Origin: Torulaspora globosa
Lineage: Eukaryota > Ascomycota > Saccharomycetes > Saccharomycetales > Saccharomycetaceae
Direction: 5' to 3'
Length of the DNA: 64,000 bases
NCBI RefSeq assembly: GCF_014133895.1
Contig: NC_050733.1
Span: 124,001 to 188,000, forward strand
The notes beneath the pieces were generated by a model. The model was not told the DNA's origin. It ran no database searches and worked only from the letters and a program-made list of their open reading frames with translations. Each line of letters begins with the position of its first letter. Position 1 is the stretch's first letter. Of this stretch, positions 1 through 10,018 are shown piece after piece. Made by a program: the position numbers and the translations under genes.

Positions 1-2223
1 CACGTCCATAACAAGAATGCTAATAATAGCTCGAAAAGCTCCAGATCGTTAGGCAGTTCCAATGAAGAAGGCTATAATTCTAGGCCGTCTTCGAGGGGCT
101 CTTCTACAAATTCGTCGCTGGACGATGTTTGCTTGTATCTAGAAGATGAGGGCGCTACTGAGGGTAGAAAATGGCCAGACGTCAGCGTGTTGGAAGAGTT
201 CTCGAAGGAAGAGACAGAGAAGCTGAGAAGACAGGCATTAAAGGATGCTGAGGAGTTCCATTTTCAATACGACGAAGAAGATGAACTCGATGAGGAGACA
301 GGGACCAGTGACGGAATTTTCTTCTCCAAGCCGATCGTCACTAGTATTGATGTTCCAGAATTGGGCAATAAGAGAGTCAACGAAGCTGAGCAACTGAGAT
401 CGGGAAGACTGAGGCCTAAGAAAATAGCACCATGGCATTTGAAGCGAGCATTGATACCATCCTCATACAAGACGTTAAAAGATCACACAAAGATCAATAA
501 TGACAATCAAATGCGCGACAACTTTCTTGTGGGACGCAACATCCAATATCCACCACATATCGTTTCCAACAATCCGGAGCACTTCAGATTCACCTATTTC
601 CGTGTGGACTTGGACGCGACGGTGCATTCTCCAACTGTTTCTGGTTTATTGCAACCAGGCCAGAAGTTCGAAGAATTGTTTGTTCACTCTGTGTATTCTG
701 GAAATTTTGCAAGAAGGAAGTCCGAAACTCCTTCTCTTACCAAGTCATCTACGCCTTTTGCAGGCCAAGGTTCAGCGGTGAATCCATCGTCGGCCACGCT
801 GAATAACAATCGCTCATCGTATAATTTACCTCCATCATCTCCGGATGACGAAGATGATATATCTCCCTTTTGGCTTGACGTTCTGAATCCTACGGAAGAG
901 GAAATGAAGGTCCTGAGTAAGGCATTTGGCATACATCCCCTAACCACAGAAGATATCTTCCTGGGTGAAGCTCGAGAAAAAGTCGAGTTATTCAGGGATT
1001 ACTACCTGGTCTGCTTTAGGAGTTTTGACATTGTTGCGGAGAGGCATACCAGGAAGAAGAGATTGAGGCAGGACGCAAGTAGCCCTACGGCAGACCGGGA
1101 AAGCTTACAGAAATCCCAGCGTTCGATAAAGCGGTCGTCACGATGGTTTCCAACGTTCCGCCGTCGTCGTAGATCGTCGACCATAAGAACCACAACGGCC
1201 AGTACATTCAGCAACAGACGCCGCAGGAATGAGAAGGAAAGAGAGGAGAAGGAAAAATACAAGAGAAAATCTGGGGATAGACATAAACCGCGTCAAGGTG
1301 AATTGGAACCACTGAATGTGTACATCATAGTTTTCAGAACTGGTGTTTTAACGTTCCATTTTGCACCGACGCCACATCCAATCAACGTGAGAAGAAGAGC
1401 TCGTCTATTGAAGGATTATCTCAATGTCACATCAGATTGGATAGCGTATGCATTGATTGACGACATCACCGATTCTTTTGCACCTATGATAGAGCTGATC
1501 GAGGACGAGGTGTACGATATTGAAGACGCGATTTTGAGAATGCACCACAGTGACGATTCCAGCGACGACCAGAGTGATGACTCAGAAGGCAGCGATTCTG
1601 ACAATGAGTTGTACCCGTTTGACAGATCATCTCACCGGAGTGCTTTCACGAAAGAATCAAGGTCGACCATGACGTCCAGCAGTAGGTCTCGCTCCACGGA
1701 CGACTCTACTTTCAACGTGAACTTAATCGGTTGGAAGAAAAAAGGTGATATGTTGAGACGCATCGGCGAGTGCCGGAAGCGTGTTATGAGTATTTTAAGG
1801 CTTCTGGGCTCTAAGGCCGACGTCATAAAAGGTTTTGCGAAGCGATGCAACGAGCGCTGGGAAGTCGCGCCCCGTTCAGAGATCGGAATGTATCTAGGCG
1901 ACATCCAGGACCACATCATCACCATGGTATCGTCTCTGAACCACTACGAGAAGCTGCTAAGCAGGTCGCACTCCAACTATCTGGCTCAAATCAACATCGA
2001 CATGACCAAAGTGAACAACGACATGAATGACGTCCTGGGCAAGATCACCATCCTCGGTACTGTGGTGCTCCCCATGAACGTGATCACGGGTCTCTGGGGC
2101 ATGAACGTCATCGTTCCGGGCCAGTATAACGACTCGTTGACCTGGTTTGCCAGCATCTGTGCTTTCATGGTGCTGCTGGCATACACCGCTTACGTTTATA
2201 CGAAAAGGAGGTTTGGGTTTTGA
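1..2223 (+). CDS. MNR2: MNR2/ALR-type CorA magnesium transporter, 5' partial
   Basis: CorA-superfamily divalent cation channel. The frame is open from base 1, so the true start lies upstream; about 740 codons are visible. The long hydrophilic N-terminal part carries acidic, serine-rich and arginine-rich stretches. The CorA core lies in the last ~300 residues and ends in two membrane segments with the family signature GMN (in TGLWGMNVIVPG) between them. This fold takes Mg2+ across a membrane; Mnr2 in S. cerevisiae is the vacuolar store-release member, whereas Alr1/Alr2 are at the plasma membrane. I choose MNR2 over ALR1 because the next genes match the neighbours of YKL064W and its ohnolog region. 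The family assignment is certain; the paralogue choice rests on gene order. Confidence 0.88.
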   Translation, partial: HVHNKNANNSSKSSRSLGSSNEEGYNSRPSSRGSSTNSSLDDVCLYLEDEGATEGRKWPDVSVLEEFSKEETEKLRRQALKDAEEFHFQYDEEDELDEETGTSDGIFFSKPIVTSIDVPELGNKRVNEAEQLRSGRLRPKKIAPWHLKRALIPSSYKTLKDHTKINNDNQMRDNFLVGRNIQYPPHIVSNNPEHFRFTYFRVDLDATVHSPTVSGLLQPGQKFEELFVHSVYSGNFARRKSETPSLTKSSTPFAGQGSAVNPSSATLNNNRSSYNLPPSSPDDEDDISPFWLDVLNPTEEEMKVLSKAFGIHPLTTEDIFLGEAREKVELFRDYYLVCFRSFDIVAERHTRKKRLRQDASSPTADRESLQKSQRSIKRSSRWFPTFRRRRRSSTIRTTTASTFSNRRRRNEKEREEKEKYKRKSGDRHKPRQGELEPLNVYIIVFRTGVLTFHFAPTPHPINVRRRARLLKDYLNVTSDWIAYALIDDITDSFAPMIELIEDEVYDIEDAILRMHHSDDSSDDQSDDSEGSDSDNELYPFDRSSHRSAFTKESRSTMTSSSRSRSTDDSTFNVNLIGWKKKGDMLRRIGECRKRVMSILRLLGSKADVIKGFAKRCNERWEVAPRSEIGMYLGDIQDHIITMVSSLNHYEKLLSRSHSNYLAQINIDMTKVNNDMNDVLGKITILGTVVLPMNVITGLWGMNVIVPGQYNDSLTWFASICAFMVLLAYTAYVYTKRRFGF

Positions 2224-2325
2224 AAAAGTGCTTACTAAAAGTTCATACGTACAACATATAACGAGTACCCTATGACGCAGGTTAACATTACTCCGGCATG
2301 GGCAGCTGAACGGCCTCCAGGCAAG

Positions 2326-3054
2326 ATGACCACAGAACAACTCGACAACGACTCCTTCGAAGCCACCTATGCGGTGAAGATGCACTGCAACGACTGCACG
2401 GACCAGATCAAGCAGTGCTTGCTCGGTGTCCCCGGCATAGAGAAGCTGAACTTCGATCTGCAGAAGCAGATCATGAGCGTGCAGGGCAGCGTAGCGCCCT
2501 CCAGCGTCGTAGCGGCGCTGGCCCAATGCGGCCGTGACGCCATCATAAGAGGCACGGGACAGCCGAACTCGTCGGCGGTCTCGGTGCTCGAGACGCAGAG
2601 TTTCGCCAAGGGCGAGAGCCCGGTGCGCGGCCTGGTGCGCATGGTCCAGGTCGCGGACAACAACACTTTCTTCGACATCACCATCAACGGCGTAGCCAGC
2701 GCCGGCAACTACTACGCCAGCGTTCGCGAGTATGGCGACGTCTCGCAGGGCTCGCGCAGCACGGGCCCCGTCTGGCACCAGTTCGACACGCCGATCGACT
2801 GCCGCCGGCCGAGCGACCTGGACGGCACGCTGTTCAGCGGCAGCGCGTTCCTCAGGGCGCCCGTGAACGTGTGGGAGATGATCGGCAGAAGCTTCGTGCT
2901 CTCCACACAACCGTCCGCGGGCGCCAGCTCCGACCTCTGCGGCGTCATCGCGCGCAGCGCGGGCATCTGGGAGAACGACAAGCAGGTCTGCGCGTGCAGC
3001 GGCAAGACCGTCTGGGAGGAGAGAAAAGACGCGCTACAATCCAACATCCGCTAG
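2326..3054 (+). CDS. CCS1: Copper chaperone for superoxide dismutase
   Basis: Delivers copper to, and oxidises the disulfide of, Cu/Zn superoxide dismutase Sod1 in the cytosol and mitochondrial intermembrane space. Three domains are visible: an Atx1-like N-terminal domain with the copper motif MHCNDC, a central SOD-like domain (GNYYASVREYGDVSQGS, IGRSFVLS, GVIARSAG), and the C-terminal copper-transfer motif CAC in VCACSGKTVWEERKDAL. The protein is 242 residues, close to the ~249 of S. cerevisiae. I start at the ATG at 2326 (MTTEQ), which fits the family N-terminus; another in-frame ATG at 2272 would add 18 residues. The reading frame is GC-rich towards its 3' end compared with neighbours. Confidence 0.95.
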   Translation: MTTEQLDNDSFEATYAVKMHCNDCTDQIKQCLLGVPGIEKLNFDLQKQIMSVQGSVAPSSVVAALAQCGRDAIIRGTGQPNSSAVSVLETQSFAKGESPVRGLVRMVQVADNNTFFDITINGVASAGNYYASVREYGDVSQGSRSTGPVWHQFDTPIDCRRPSDLDGTLFSGSAFLRAPVNVWEMIGRSFVLSTQPSAGASSDLCGVIARSAGIWENDKQVCACSGKTVWEERKDALQSNIR

Positions 3055-3089
3055 TGTCCATCCACACGCAATCTACATACGCTCTATAT

Positions 3090-3500
3090 CTATAACACGC
3101 CGCCTCTGCCGGCCCGCTTGTCGCCCTCCTTCGCGACCACCCTTCTGTTGCGCTCCGGCGCCGGCGGCTTGTTGTCGTTCTCGAGGTTCTTGACCTCCTG
3201 CTGCTTGGCGACCTCGTTGTTGAACTGCTCCCTGGGCACCGTCTCCTTCGGGATGCGCAGCTCGCCGTCGCTCTCGACAACAACGGAGCGGGCGGCGCCC
3301 GCTCCGTCCAGCTCGTACGAAACCTCTTTGCTCAGGTCGGCGAACCCGAGTCGCAGCAGCACGAACACCACGCCGAGAAGAAAAACATACACGACGATCT
3401 TCTTCATCGGGGTGGTCAGAACACCGCCGTTTTTCGCCCTACCGCCGCCATTCTTGTACCTGGGCAGCAAGTCCCTCTTCCTGCGAATACCACCCTGCAT
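3090..3500 (-). CDS. Small single-pass membrane protein, YKL063C homologue
   Basis: A protein of about 136 residues beginning MQGGIRRKRDLLPRYKN. It has a basic N-terminus, one strong hydrophobic segment (roughly residues 33-52, VVYVFLLGVVFVLLRLGF) and a charged C-terminal tail with E/K/N-rich sequence. This looks like a signal-anchor protein. Its position between CCS1 and the MSN2/MSN4 gene, and its convergence on CCS1 with only a 35 bp gap, match YKL063C, an uncharacterised protein reported at the Golgi. I start at the ATG at 3500; upstream frame-open codons lack an ATG. Its biochemical role is unknown. Confidence 0.75.
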   Translation of the reverse strand: MQGGIRRKRDLLPRYKNGGGRAKNGGVLTTPMKKIVVYVFLLGVVFVLLRLGFADLSKEVSYELDGAGAARSVVVESDGELRIPKETVPREQFNNEVAKQQEVKNLENDNKPPAPERNRRVVAKEGDKRAGRGGVL

Positions 3501-3911
3501 CGCCACGATCCTCTGCAGCTGCTGCCCTCGTCCGGTCCAACTAGTGCTGCTGCTGCGACTAAAATTTCACCGACAACCTTGCCGGCCCTCTTACCCGCAC
3601 ACCACGCGGCGCGCAGTGTGGCACCGTTTGCAACCGCAAATTGAGGTTTTAACGTCGCGCGACACAGACACACGCAGACGCCCGCAGACAGATGATACAC
3701 GCATGTACGCCAGGAGAAACAATAACAATTCTCGATGTTTCCCGGTGCGTTGATGGCAAAACAGCCAGAACTGTTGGAAGTGTTTTTTTTTTCTTCTTGG
3801 TCGGTTTTTCCGAAGCAGCCTGGGGTAGCCAGCGTTTTATATAATAGAGTTCGATGGGCTACACGACTTGCGTTGTACGAAACCGCAGCCCGAGCAGACG
3901 TAGTATATAGA
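3501..3911. promoter_or_regulatory. Divergent promoter, YKL063C homologue / MSN2-MSN4
   Basis: Shared upstream region of two divergent genes. It holds a GC-rich half next to the YKL063C homologue and an AT-rich, T-tract half (around 3783-3800) nearer the zinc-finger gene. The MSN frame stays open upstream to an ATG at 3735, so part of this region may be translated; see the note on that gene. Confidence 0.5.
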
Positions 3912-5789
3912 ATGTCGCCAGGGTTCGCAGAGAGCGTGTTGTCGAGCAGGGCGACCGAGCTGCAGCAGGACGGGTTTTTCCACACAGACGATATGATCGC
4001 GGACGGTAACAGCGTGAACTCGCTGTCGCTGGACATCCGCAACACGAGTGGCAGCGTCTCGACGACGCTGCACACAACGGGCACGACCAACACGCCGGCC
4101 ACGAACGTGAACAGCTTCCCCTCGCCGGAGTTGAACGGGGAGCTGGGCGTCAAGGCGCTCGAGCAGCAGCAAAATAGCGCAGTTGAGCAGCCGGTATCGA
4201 GCGGGTCATCCGGCACGAACGGCGGTGGTGTGAAGAGCTACGAGTATTATAAAGCGGGCCAGCGCAACGGGAGCGGTGGCAGCGGGGTGGGAGTGCGGAT
4301 CTCACACAGTCACACGTTGTCTACGCCGACTGCGATGAGTGACTTTATTGCGATGCTGGACGCGCAATCGGCGATCCAGCAGCAGTGGAAGAACAGCGGT
4401 GTTGGTGAGGGCGTGGCGGAGGAAAACATGGTGTTGGGGCAGTCGAGTTTGAACTACGAGAGCAACTCGGACCTGTCGTCGAACGAGTTTGCCAGCGGGG
4501 CGGCGGTCCAGACGCAGGGCGACAGCGGGTCGCTGTCGCCGCTGCAGAAGAATGGCTCGGCGCCGTTTGTGGAGCCGAACGTTTTGAAAAACAACATGTT
4601 CATGGACTCGTTTGCGATGGCGGCGGGCGGCGAGTACGATGTGTTCCAGCAGCCGGGTGTCGGGGCGTCGCTGGATGAGTATGTGTCCGCGGAGCTGGTG
4701 GGCGACGACGCCAACGCGCGGAAGCTGGCACAGATGCACAGCAACGCGGGCAGCGGGCTGTTCAGCCACGACAGGAGACACAGCGAGGTGATCACACAGG
4801 CGTTGCCCGAGGTGACGGCGGCTCGCGGGTCGATCTCGCACTCGATTGACTTTTGGAACTTGGACGAGCGCAGGGCGACGCAGCCGGCGTTCGGCATCGA
4901 CAACGACGTGACGCAGGTGCTCAACGACTACAACATGAGCTTCACGCGGACGCCGCGTCGCGCGTCGTCCAGCGCGAACCCGGGCTTTCAGAGACATGGG
5001 GTCAAGAAGCAGCCGAGAGGGTCGATGTCTGTGTTGGACGGGTCGCTGAACAACGATCTGTTTTCGAAACTGTACAAGAACGGGTCTGGGGCAACCAACG
5101 TGAAGCTGGTGCCGTGGGAAAACTCGGTGTTCTCCGACGAGGATGAGGAGTACGGTACAAGAGGTATCGATTCGGGATTGCCCAACTTGGAGCCGATTGT
5201 GTCGCCGCAATCGCCGAAATCGGAGGCGGTGGCAAGGCCAAAGAATCAGCAGTTCATTAAGCCGTCGATGATGCTGTCGGAAAATGCGTCGACCGCGGCC
5301 AAGATGGCGACTACGGGCACAGAAAAGATCGATTTGATCTCGAATCTCGATAACTGGAACTACGAGCTGACGGTCGACCCGACGATGAAGATAAGACGAT
5401 CTCCTCCTCCTCATTACCAGACGATCAAACCGTCCGCAATGGCTACCATTAACTCGAGCATGAGCGCGCCCGCGGCGTCCAGAAGAAGGCGATCGACTCC
5501 GAACATCATGACGATCCGCAACGGGTCTAGCGGGGCTAGTATCGGTGGTAGTGGCAGAGGCAAGAGTAGATCGATCACGCCGATGAGCGGCACGGACGAA
5601 GAGGCTAAGCCGTTCAAATGTAAGGAGTGTTCCAAGGCGTTCAGGCGTAGTGAACATCTGAAGCGGCACATCAGGTCTGTTCACTCCTCGGAGCGTCCGT
5701 TCGCGTGTATGTTTTGCGAGAAGAAATTTAGCAGAAGCGATAACCTGTCGCAACACCTCAAGACGCATAAGAAGCATGGAGACTTCTAA
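3912..5789 (+). CDS. MSN2/MSN4: Msn2/Msn4 general stress C2H2 zinc-finger activator
   Basis: Transcription factor that binds stress response elements (AGGGG) and moves into the nucleus when PKA/TOR activity falls. Two C-terminal C2H2 fingers are clear: [20 protein letters not shown] and [20 protein letters not shown], ending KTHKKHGDF as in Msn2/Msn4. Upstream blocks also match the family: SLDIRN near the N-terminus, the activation-domain block around [12 protein letters not shown], the export/phosphorylation block [11 protein letters not shown], and [13 protein letters not shown]. The protein is about 625 residues, within the Msn2/Msn4 range (630-704). Only one copy is expected in a non-duplicated genome. 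The start at 3912 is a choice; in-frame ATGs at 3735 and 3753 would add ~59 residues. Confidence 0.93.
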   Translation: MSPGFAESVLSSRATELQQDGFFHTDDMIADGNSVNSLSLDIRNTSGSVSTTLHTTGTTNTPATNVNSFPSPELNGELGVKALEQQQNSAVEQPVSSGSSGTNGGGVKSYEYYKAGQRNGSGGSGVGVRISHSHTLSTPTAMSDFIAMLDAQSAIQQQWKNSGVGEGVAEENMVLGQSSLNYESNSDLSSNEFASGAAVQTQGDSGSLSPLQKNGSAPFVEPNVLKNNMFMDSFAMAAGGEYDVFQQPGVGASLDEYVSAELVGDDANARKLAQMHSNAGSGLFSHDRRHSEVITQALPEVTAARGSISHSIDFWNLDERRATQPAFGIDNDVTQVLNDYNMSFTRTPRRASSSANPGFQRHGVKKQPRGSMSVLDGSLNNDLFSKLYKNGSGATNVKLVPWENSVFSDEDEEYGTRGIDSGLPNLEPIVSPQSPKSEAVARPKNQQFIKPSMMLSENASTAAKMATTGTEKIDLISNLDNWNYELTVDPTMKIRRSPPPHYQTIKPSAMATINSSMSAPAASRRRRSTPNIMTIRNGSSGASIGGSGRGKSRSITPMSGTDEEAKPFKCKECSKAFRRSEHLKRHIRSVHSSERPFACMFCEKKFSRSDNLSQHLKTHKKHGDF

Positions 5790-6115
5790 TTCAAACTGCT
5801 GTCATCACCCAAACCATGACTCATGATACACTTATGGATAAACCACTGATAAATGATAATTTACCCACTTGATACAACCGATAAAGGACACAATACACCA
5901 ATCATGGTATATGGTTTGTAGATCATTCTAGATGTATTTATAGAGTATCTAAAATGTAACATTTTGCTGGCTCAAGTTCACACCTTTATGCCCATCGCCA
6001 TCAGCAGTGGAAAAGCCGCCTCTGCGCAAGAAATAGTAAACATGGCGATCCTCGCGATGCACAGAATAGAGTAAGCCTTATTCAAGGCGCTACGATTACA
6101 TCCAAGGCTGCCAGT
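5790..6115. other. Intergenic, MSN2/MSN4 terminator and ELM1 promoter
   Basis: AT-rich 326 bp between two tandem genes. No coding or RNA signal is apparent beyond ordinary 3' flank and promoter sequence. Confidence 0.6.
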
Positions 6116-7933
6116 ATGGATTCATCAGCGAGACCGGCTTTTCCGACAGTACTTTCCGGGAAGATCGAGAGCAATCGGGACAATATCGAAAGCGAAGTCC
6201 GTTCAGGTGCCGCTTCGATAAGCCTCTTATCTTCGGATTCCGCTTCGACACCATTCAGACCCACATATTATGGTTTGATTGAAGCCAACACTGCATATAT
6301 TGCCAATTTCATCAAGCCCTATGTTAAGCGGATTGCGTCTAATGACGGCAGCTCGATAAACGGTTACTCATTGGGACCATCGATAGGTCATGGACAATTT
6401 GGTAAGGTGTACAAAGCTTATTTAAAGTCTAAGAACTCAGTTTACGCTATCAAGATGATACCAAAGAGGCCGTGGAACAACCAGTATTCCATGAACCAAA
6501 CAATGAGACAGATTCAGATATGGAGATCCAGAGGAGCAGTCGCACCAATATCGAGCGATGAAGCAATCATGTTAATGAATGTCCAAAAATGCAGATGGGA
6601 ACTCTATGCAGTGAGCAGGCTGAGTAGTCCGTATATTGCTTCATTCAAGGAATGTTTAGATTCGCCGCAGAGTAAATCGATTTGGATTGTAACAGAATGG
6701 TGCAATCTGGGGGAACTAAAGTGGTGTCGCTCTTCTTGTGACCAAGTCCTGCCGCAATGGGAGATGCTAATGCCACAATGTGATGTTTTATCCTTCACCA
6801 GGAAAGCTCTTATAGACTTGGTCCTCGGACTACGATACCTGCGATCGCAGGGCTGTATTCACCGGGATATCAAGCCGTCAAACATTTTAGTTGACGGCGA
6901 CAGAAAATTGCTCAAGATTTCGGATTTTGGCTGCTGCGTCTTGGTCCCCGAGTCTTTGCCCTTTAAGAACGCTTCATTAATGGAATGTTACCTAGCGGAA
7001 TTGAATAAAATTGTTGGAACTCCAGCTTTCATAGCGCCAGAGCTTTGCCACTTCGCAGAATCAAACATACAAAACGTTCAAGATGGTTTCCAATTGGATG
7101 TGTGGTCGCTCGGAGTTACTCTATACTGCCTGCAGCACAACGAGCTTCCATTCTGTGGGGATAATGAATTTGACACATACCAGAAAGCGATGAACCTCTC
7201 TCTGGGTTCACAATTGAACGGTGAACTTCTAAACGATTTGGTAATTTCTAGACTACTTGAGAAAGATCCATCGAAGAGAATTGACATCAAGAAGCTAGCT
7301 GATTTAGTACTGCCGAAAGACCTGACGTCAAAGAATAAAGATAATAAGCCAGTGCGGAGATTTTTCAACAAAATCTGGAAGTTCAAGACTAAGAAGAGAG
7401 ACGAGCCCACTCCCATCGCTGAAGAAACATCGGAGGTCCTCGAGCTGCGTTCTCGCCCGTCCGACGTGTCACCGGAGCCTACGCTGTCCATGTCATCTTA
7501 CGAAGAACCAATTCAGATAACGGAGTTCCTCGACACAGTATGGAAGCCGCCCAGAGTTGAAGAAACTCATGATAGCGATCATGAAATATCATTTTCTCAA
7601 GATCATAGAGAGCCTTCCGAGAAAAGCGATCATTTTTCAATATTATCGATCTCGCCAATAAAACTCGCTACTCCCATCAAGGCACTAATACGAATTAAGA
7701 GCTCTCCCCATACTGGCCGGAGCCAGGAGCCCAAGACATCTCCCTACTCCAAGTCACCATCAAAGACTAAGCCTAAAAACAAGAGGCAAAAGGGCCGCAA
7801 ACTGGCCCACTCGCATGATATCGTTAATTTCCAGAAATATATTCAGCCGCAGCAAGACAGCAATGAGAACGTAGGAGCTCCACTGACTCCTCAGGATATA
7901 GAAGAATATTTGAGGTTTGCTGACACCAAGTAA
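6116..7933 (+). CDS. ELM1: Elm1 morphogenesis and Snf1-activating protein kinase
   Basis: Serine/threonine kinase controlling bud morphogenesis, septin organisation and the spindle position checkpoint, and one of the upstream kinases of Snf1. Kinase motifs are in order: glycine loop GHGQFGKVY near residue 90, VAIK-like lysine in VYAIKMIPK, catalytic loop HRDIKPSNI, DFG, the APE-equivalent in GTPAFIAPELC, and DVWSLGVTLYC. The family-specific insert after the lysine (NQYSMNQTMRQIQIW) and C-terminal blocks ITEFLDTVW, IKALIRIKSSP and RKLAHSHDIVNFQKYI match Elm1 rather than Sak1 or Tos3. At 605 residues it is near the 640 of S. cerevisiae. The neighbour assignment (YKL048C beside CSE4, YKL049C) also fits. 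Confidence 0.95.
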   Translation: MDSSARPAFPTVLSGKIESNRDNIESEVRSGAASISLLSSDSASTPFRPTYYGLIEANTAYIANFIKPYVKRIASNDGSSINGYSLGPSIGHGQFGKVYKAYLKSKNSVYAIKMIPKRPWNNQYSMNQTMRQIQIWRSRGAVAPISSDEAIMLMNVQKCRWELYAVSRLSSPYIASFKECLDSPQSKSIWIVTEWCNLGELKWCRSSCDQVLPQWEMLMPQCDVLSFTRKALIDLVLGLRYLRSQGCIHRDIKPSNILVDGDRKLLKISDFGCCVLVPESLPFKNASLMECYLAELNKIVGTPAFIAPELCHFAESNIQNVQDGFQLDVWSLGVTLYCLQHNELPFCGDNEFDTYQKAMNLSLGSQLNGELLNDLVISRLLEKDPSKRIDIKKLADLVLPKDLTSKNKDNKPVRRFFNKIWKFKTKKRDEPTPIAEETSEVLELRSRPSDVSPEPTLSMSSYEEPIQITEFLDTVWKPPRVEETHDSDHEISFSQDHREPSEKSDHFSILSISPIKLATPIKALIRIKSSPHTGRSQEPKTSPYSKSPSKTKPKNKRQKGRKLAHSHDIVNFQKYIQPQQDSNENVGAPLTPQDIEEYLRFADTK

Positions 7934-8184
7934 CTATGTAATTCTTAAACAGGCGTCAAAAGTGATTCTTTAACCAGCCTTACCTAGTTCTATAAGTGCG
8001 TCTCAGATCACAATATACCATTGGACCTCCAGAACTTTGGTTTCCCTCTCTTCCAATCTTCGGGTGCTCTGGAGTTGATTCCTACATTTCTGTGAATCAG
8101 ACCGCGTTACTGGTCTTTTGCTCATTTGTACTTGATCTGTGGTTTATCTGGAAGTGCTGGTTGAACTGGTTCATCTGCCAAGGG

Positions 8185-9906
8185 ATGAAGATTTTAGCAG
8201 ATCATGAATCCGGTGAGAAGGAAACAACTATATTCCGGACAATGACACTGGGGCACTCTTTCAAAGGTGAACGAAATATCTTTAAAAACATACATTCGCT
8301 ATTGAAGAAACCCAAAAAGCCCGAGGAAAACCACTTGCAGGACGAAGATCACCACGACTTCTCAAATCAACGGCGATGGGCATCACAAGGATCAGCAGAT
8401 GAATATTTTCCTGGAATTGAGACTTCGCCTGTGAGCATTAGGGCTGCAAGGCAGTCGACTGCGGTGGGAAAATCTCTAGGTAGCTTATCTCCAACGCCAA
8501 GGAAGGACCCGGCAGCTCAGTGGAAGGAAGGAAATAGGCTGAGTGAACTGGGAAGTTCGGATTTACAAAACAGGCCGCTCGCAATTTCGCCAACCCTAAG
8601 TTTGAGCCGATGCAATTCTACCGAGCGATCGCTTAGATCCCCTAACGGAATTGAGATGGATGAAGACGATATCTTTCTACACAATCTCCTTCCTCCTCAG
8701 ATCGTTAGATCTCATTCTCAGAGAAAGGCGAGTCATAACAGCGTAGGCAGTGGTGGAAGTCGCACAACCCGCCCCGCCAATGCGGTAATCAGTAAGCGTG
8801 AAGGTAAATCTCTGAGAGGAAGTCGCGCAAGTTTGCATAGGATGAACTCAATAGGTCATCGAGACTTGGCTTCCGCCCAGCAAGAGGAGCTCCAGCCGGC
8901 GGCGCCTGCTCGCAAAGCGTACCACTCAATGATAACGCAATCCGGCATACCCCACTACAATCATGATGGTTCAGCGGGCGATCATTTCCCCAGAATTTCC
9001 GCAGAAACCCTGAAAAGCATAATTGAAGATGGGATATATAAATCACACTATGATTCGTATCAAGTTGTTGACTGTCGATTTGAATACGAGTTTAAAGGTG
9101 GTCACATCTGCAACGCTTTGAATGTTTCCTCTAGAGAGGAGCTGGAGAAAGAATTTATCCATAATGATCAAAAAATGGCGACGTTGCTCATATTCCATTG
9201 CGAGTTTAGCTCCTACAGGGGTCCTATACTTGCATCTCATCTAAGGAATTGTGATCGAATGCTAAACCATGAAAATTACCCAGCACTATTCTACCCTGAT
9301 ATCCTGGTTCTCGACGGAGGTTACAAGGGATTCTTTGATAAGTTTCCCGGCTTATGCTTTCCAAGAAGGTACGTGGGGATGGATTCATCTGAGAATTTGG
9401 CCAGCCGCGATCAAGAGCTGGACCGATTCAGATACGATTCGAAAAAAATGCTGTCGAGAAACAGTTCTCTCCACAAATTAACCTCGGTGTCAAGCAGATC
9501 GAGCATCAAGCAGAGCCACCGAGAAAAGAACAGCAGCTCCGGTAAACCAGAGCACCCTGCATCTATTAGCTTCAAATACGAGGCTCCACCGAAACTGTCG
9601 ATTTCACGCTACAGCAACGACAATCTGTTCGGTAACAGTGACGACAGTTCTTCTGCCAGCCGCCTCTCCATCAATTCCAGCCCGAACTTAAGCACAAGCA
9701 GGATGCTATTGATGGATGGTTTGGACGGAGACTCTTGCTACAGCTTCGAAGAGGACGATAGTACGTTCACCACGCCCGTGGGCACTATTAGCACGCCCAC
9801 CAACAACCATAATGAATCTGGCAACGTCAACGAAACCTCCGCGCTCAATCCCATCAAAAAGTCATTATTTCCCAACGTACTCAGAGAAGAGGAAGAAGAG
9901 ATCTAA
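8185..9906 (+). CDS. MIH1: Mih1, Cdc25-type tyrosine phosphatase
   Basis: Dephosphorylates the Swe1-phosphorylated tyrosine of Cdc28 to allow mitotic entry. The C-terminal half has a rhodanese/Cdc25 fold: VVDCRFEYEFKGGHI, the catalytic P-loop HCEFSSYRGP (Cys nucleophile and Arg of HCX5R), and ILVLDGGYKGFF. The N-terminal ~280 residues and C-terminal ~150 residues are Ser-rich and probably phosphoregulated. I start at the ATG at 8185, giving about 573 residues (S. cerevisiae ~554); the frame is open further upstream but offers only a GTG. The next gene, IMP2, is its neighbour in S. cerevisiae as well. Confidence 0.94.
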   Translation: MKILADHESGEKETTIFRTMTLGHSFKGERNIFKNIHSLLKKPKKPEENHLQDEDHHDFSNQRRWASQGSADEYFPGIETSPVSIRAARQSTAVGKSLGSLSPTPRKDPAAQWKEGNRLSELGSSDLQNRPLAISPTLSLSRCNSTERSLRSPNGIEMDEDDIFLHNLLPPQIVRSHSQRKASHNSVGSGGSRTTRPANAVISKREGKSLRGSRASLHRMNSIGHRDLASAQQEELQPAAPARKAYHSMITQSGIPHYNHDGSAGDHFPRISAETLKSIIEDGIYKSHYDSYQVVDCRFEYEFKGGHICNALNVSSREELEKEFIHNDQKMATLLIFHCEFSSYRGPILASHLRNCDRMLNHENYPALFYPDILVLDGGYKGFFDKFPGLCFPRRYVGMDSSENLASRDQELDRFRYDSKKMLSRNSSLHKLTSVSSRSSIKQSHREKNSSSGKPEHPASISFKYEAPPKLSISRYSNDNLFGNSDDSSSASRLSINSSPNLSTSRMLLMDGLDGDSCYSFEEDDSTFTTPVGTISTPTNNHNESGNVNETSALNPIKKSLFPNVLREEEEEI

Positions 9907-10018
9907 TAAGCTTTTCTCTCTCATCTTATCATTAATTGCATTAGTTTTAGATACACAGGACACCTCGCTAAGTAAATTAATAAGGCGCCTTGGCGAGGAT
10001 AACTCGTACTTCTAAAGT

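Noticed and set aside
1957..2910. 317-codon minus-strand ORF across the MNR2 end and CCS1
   Set aside because: Arg/His/Val-rich shadow produced by the GC-rich CCS1 coding strand; no family features.
3118..3753. 211-codon plus-strand ORF over the YKL063C homologue
   Set aside because: Low-complexity antisense of the membrane protein; composition unlike a real protein.
4302..5777. 491-codon minus-strand ORF opposite the MSN2/MSN4 gene
   Set aside because: Arg-rich antisense shadow of a clearly identified zinc-finger gene.
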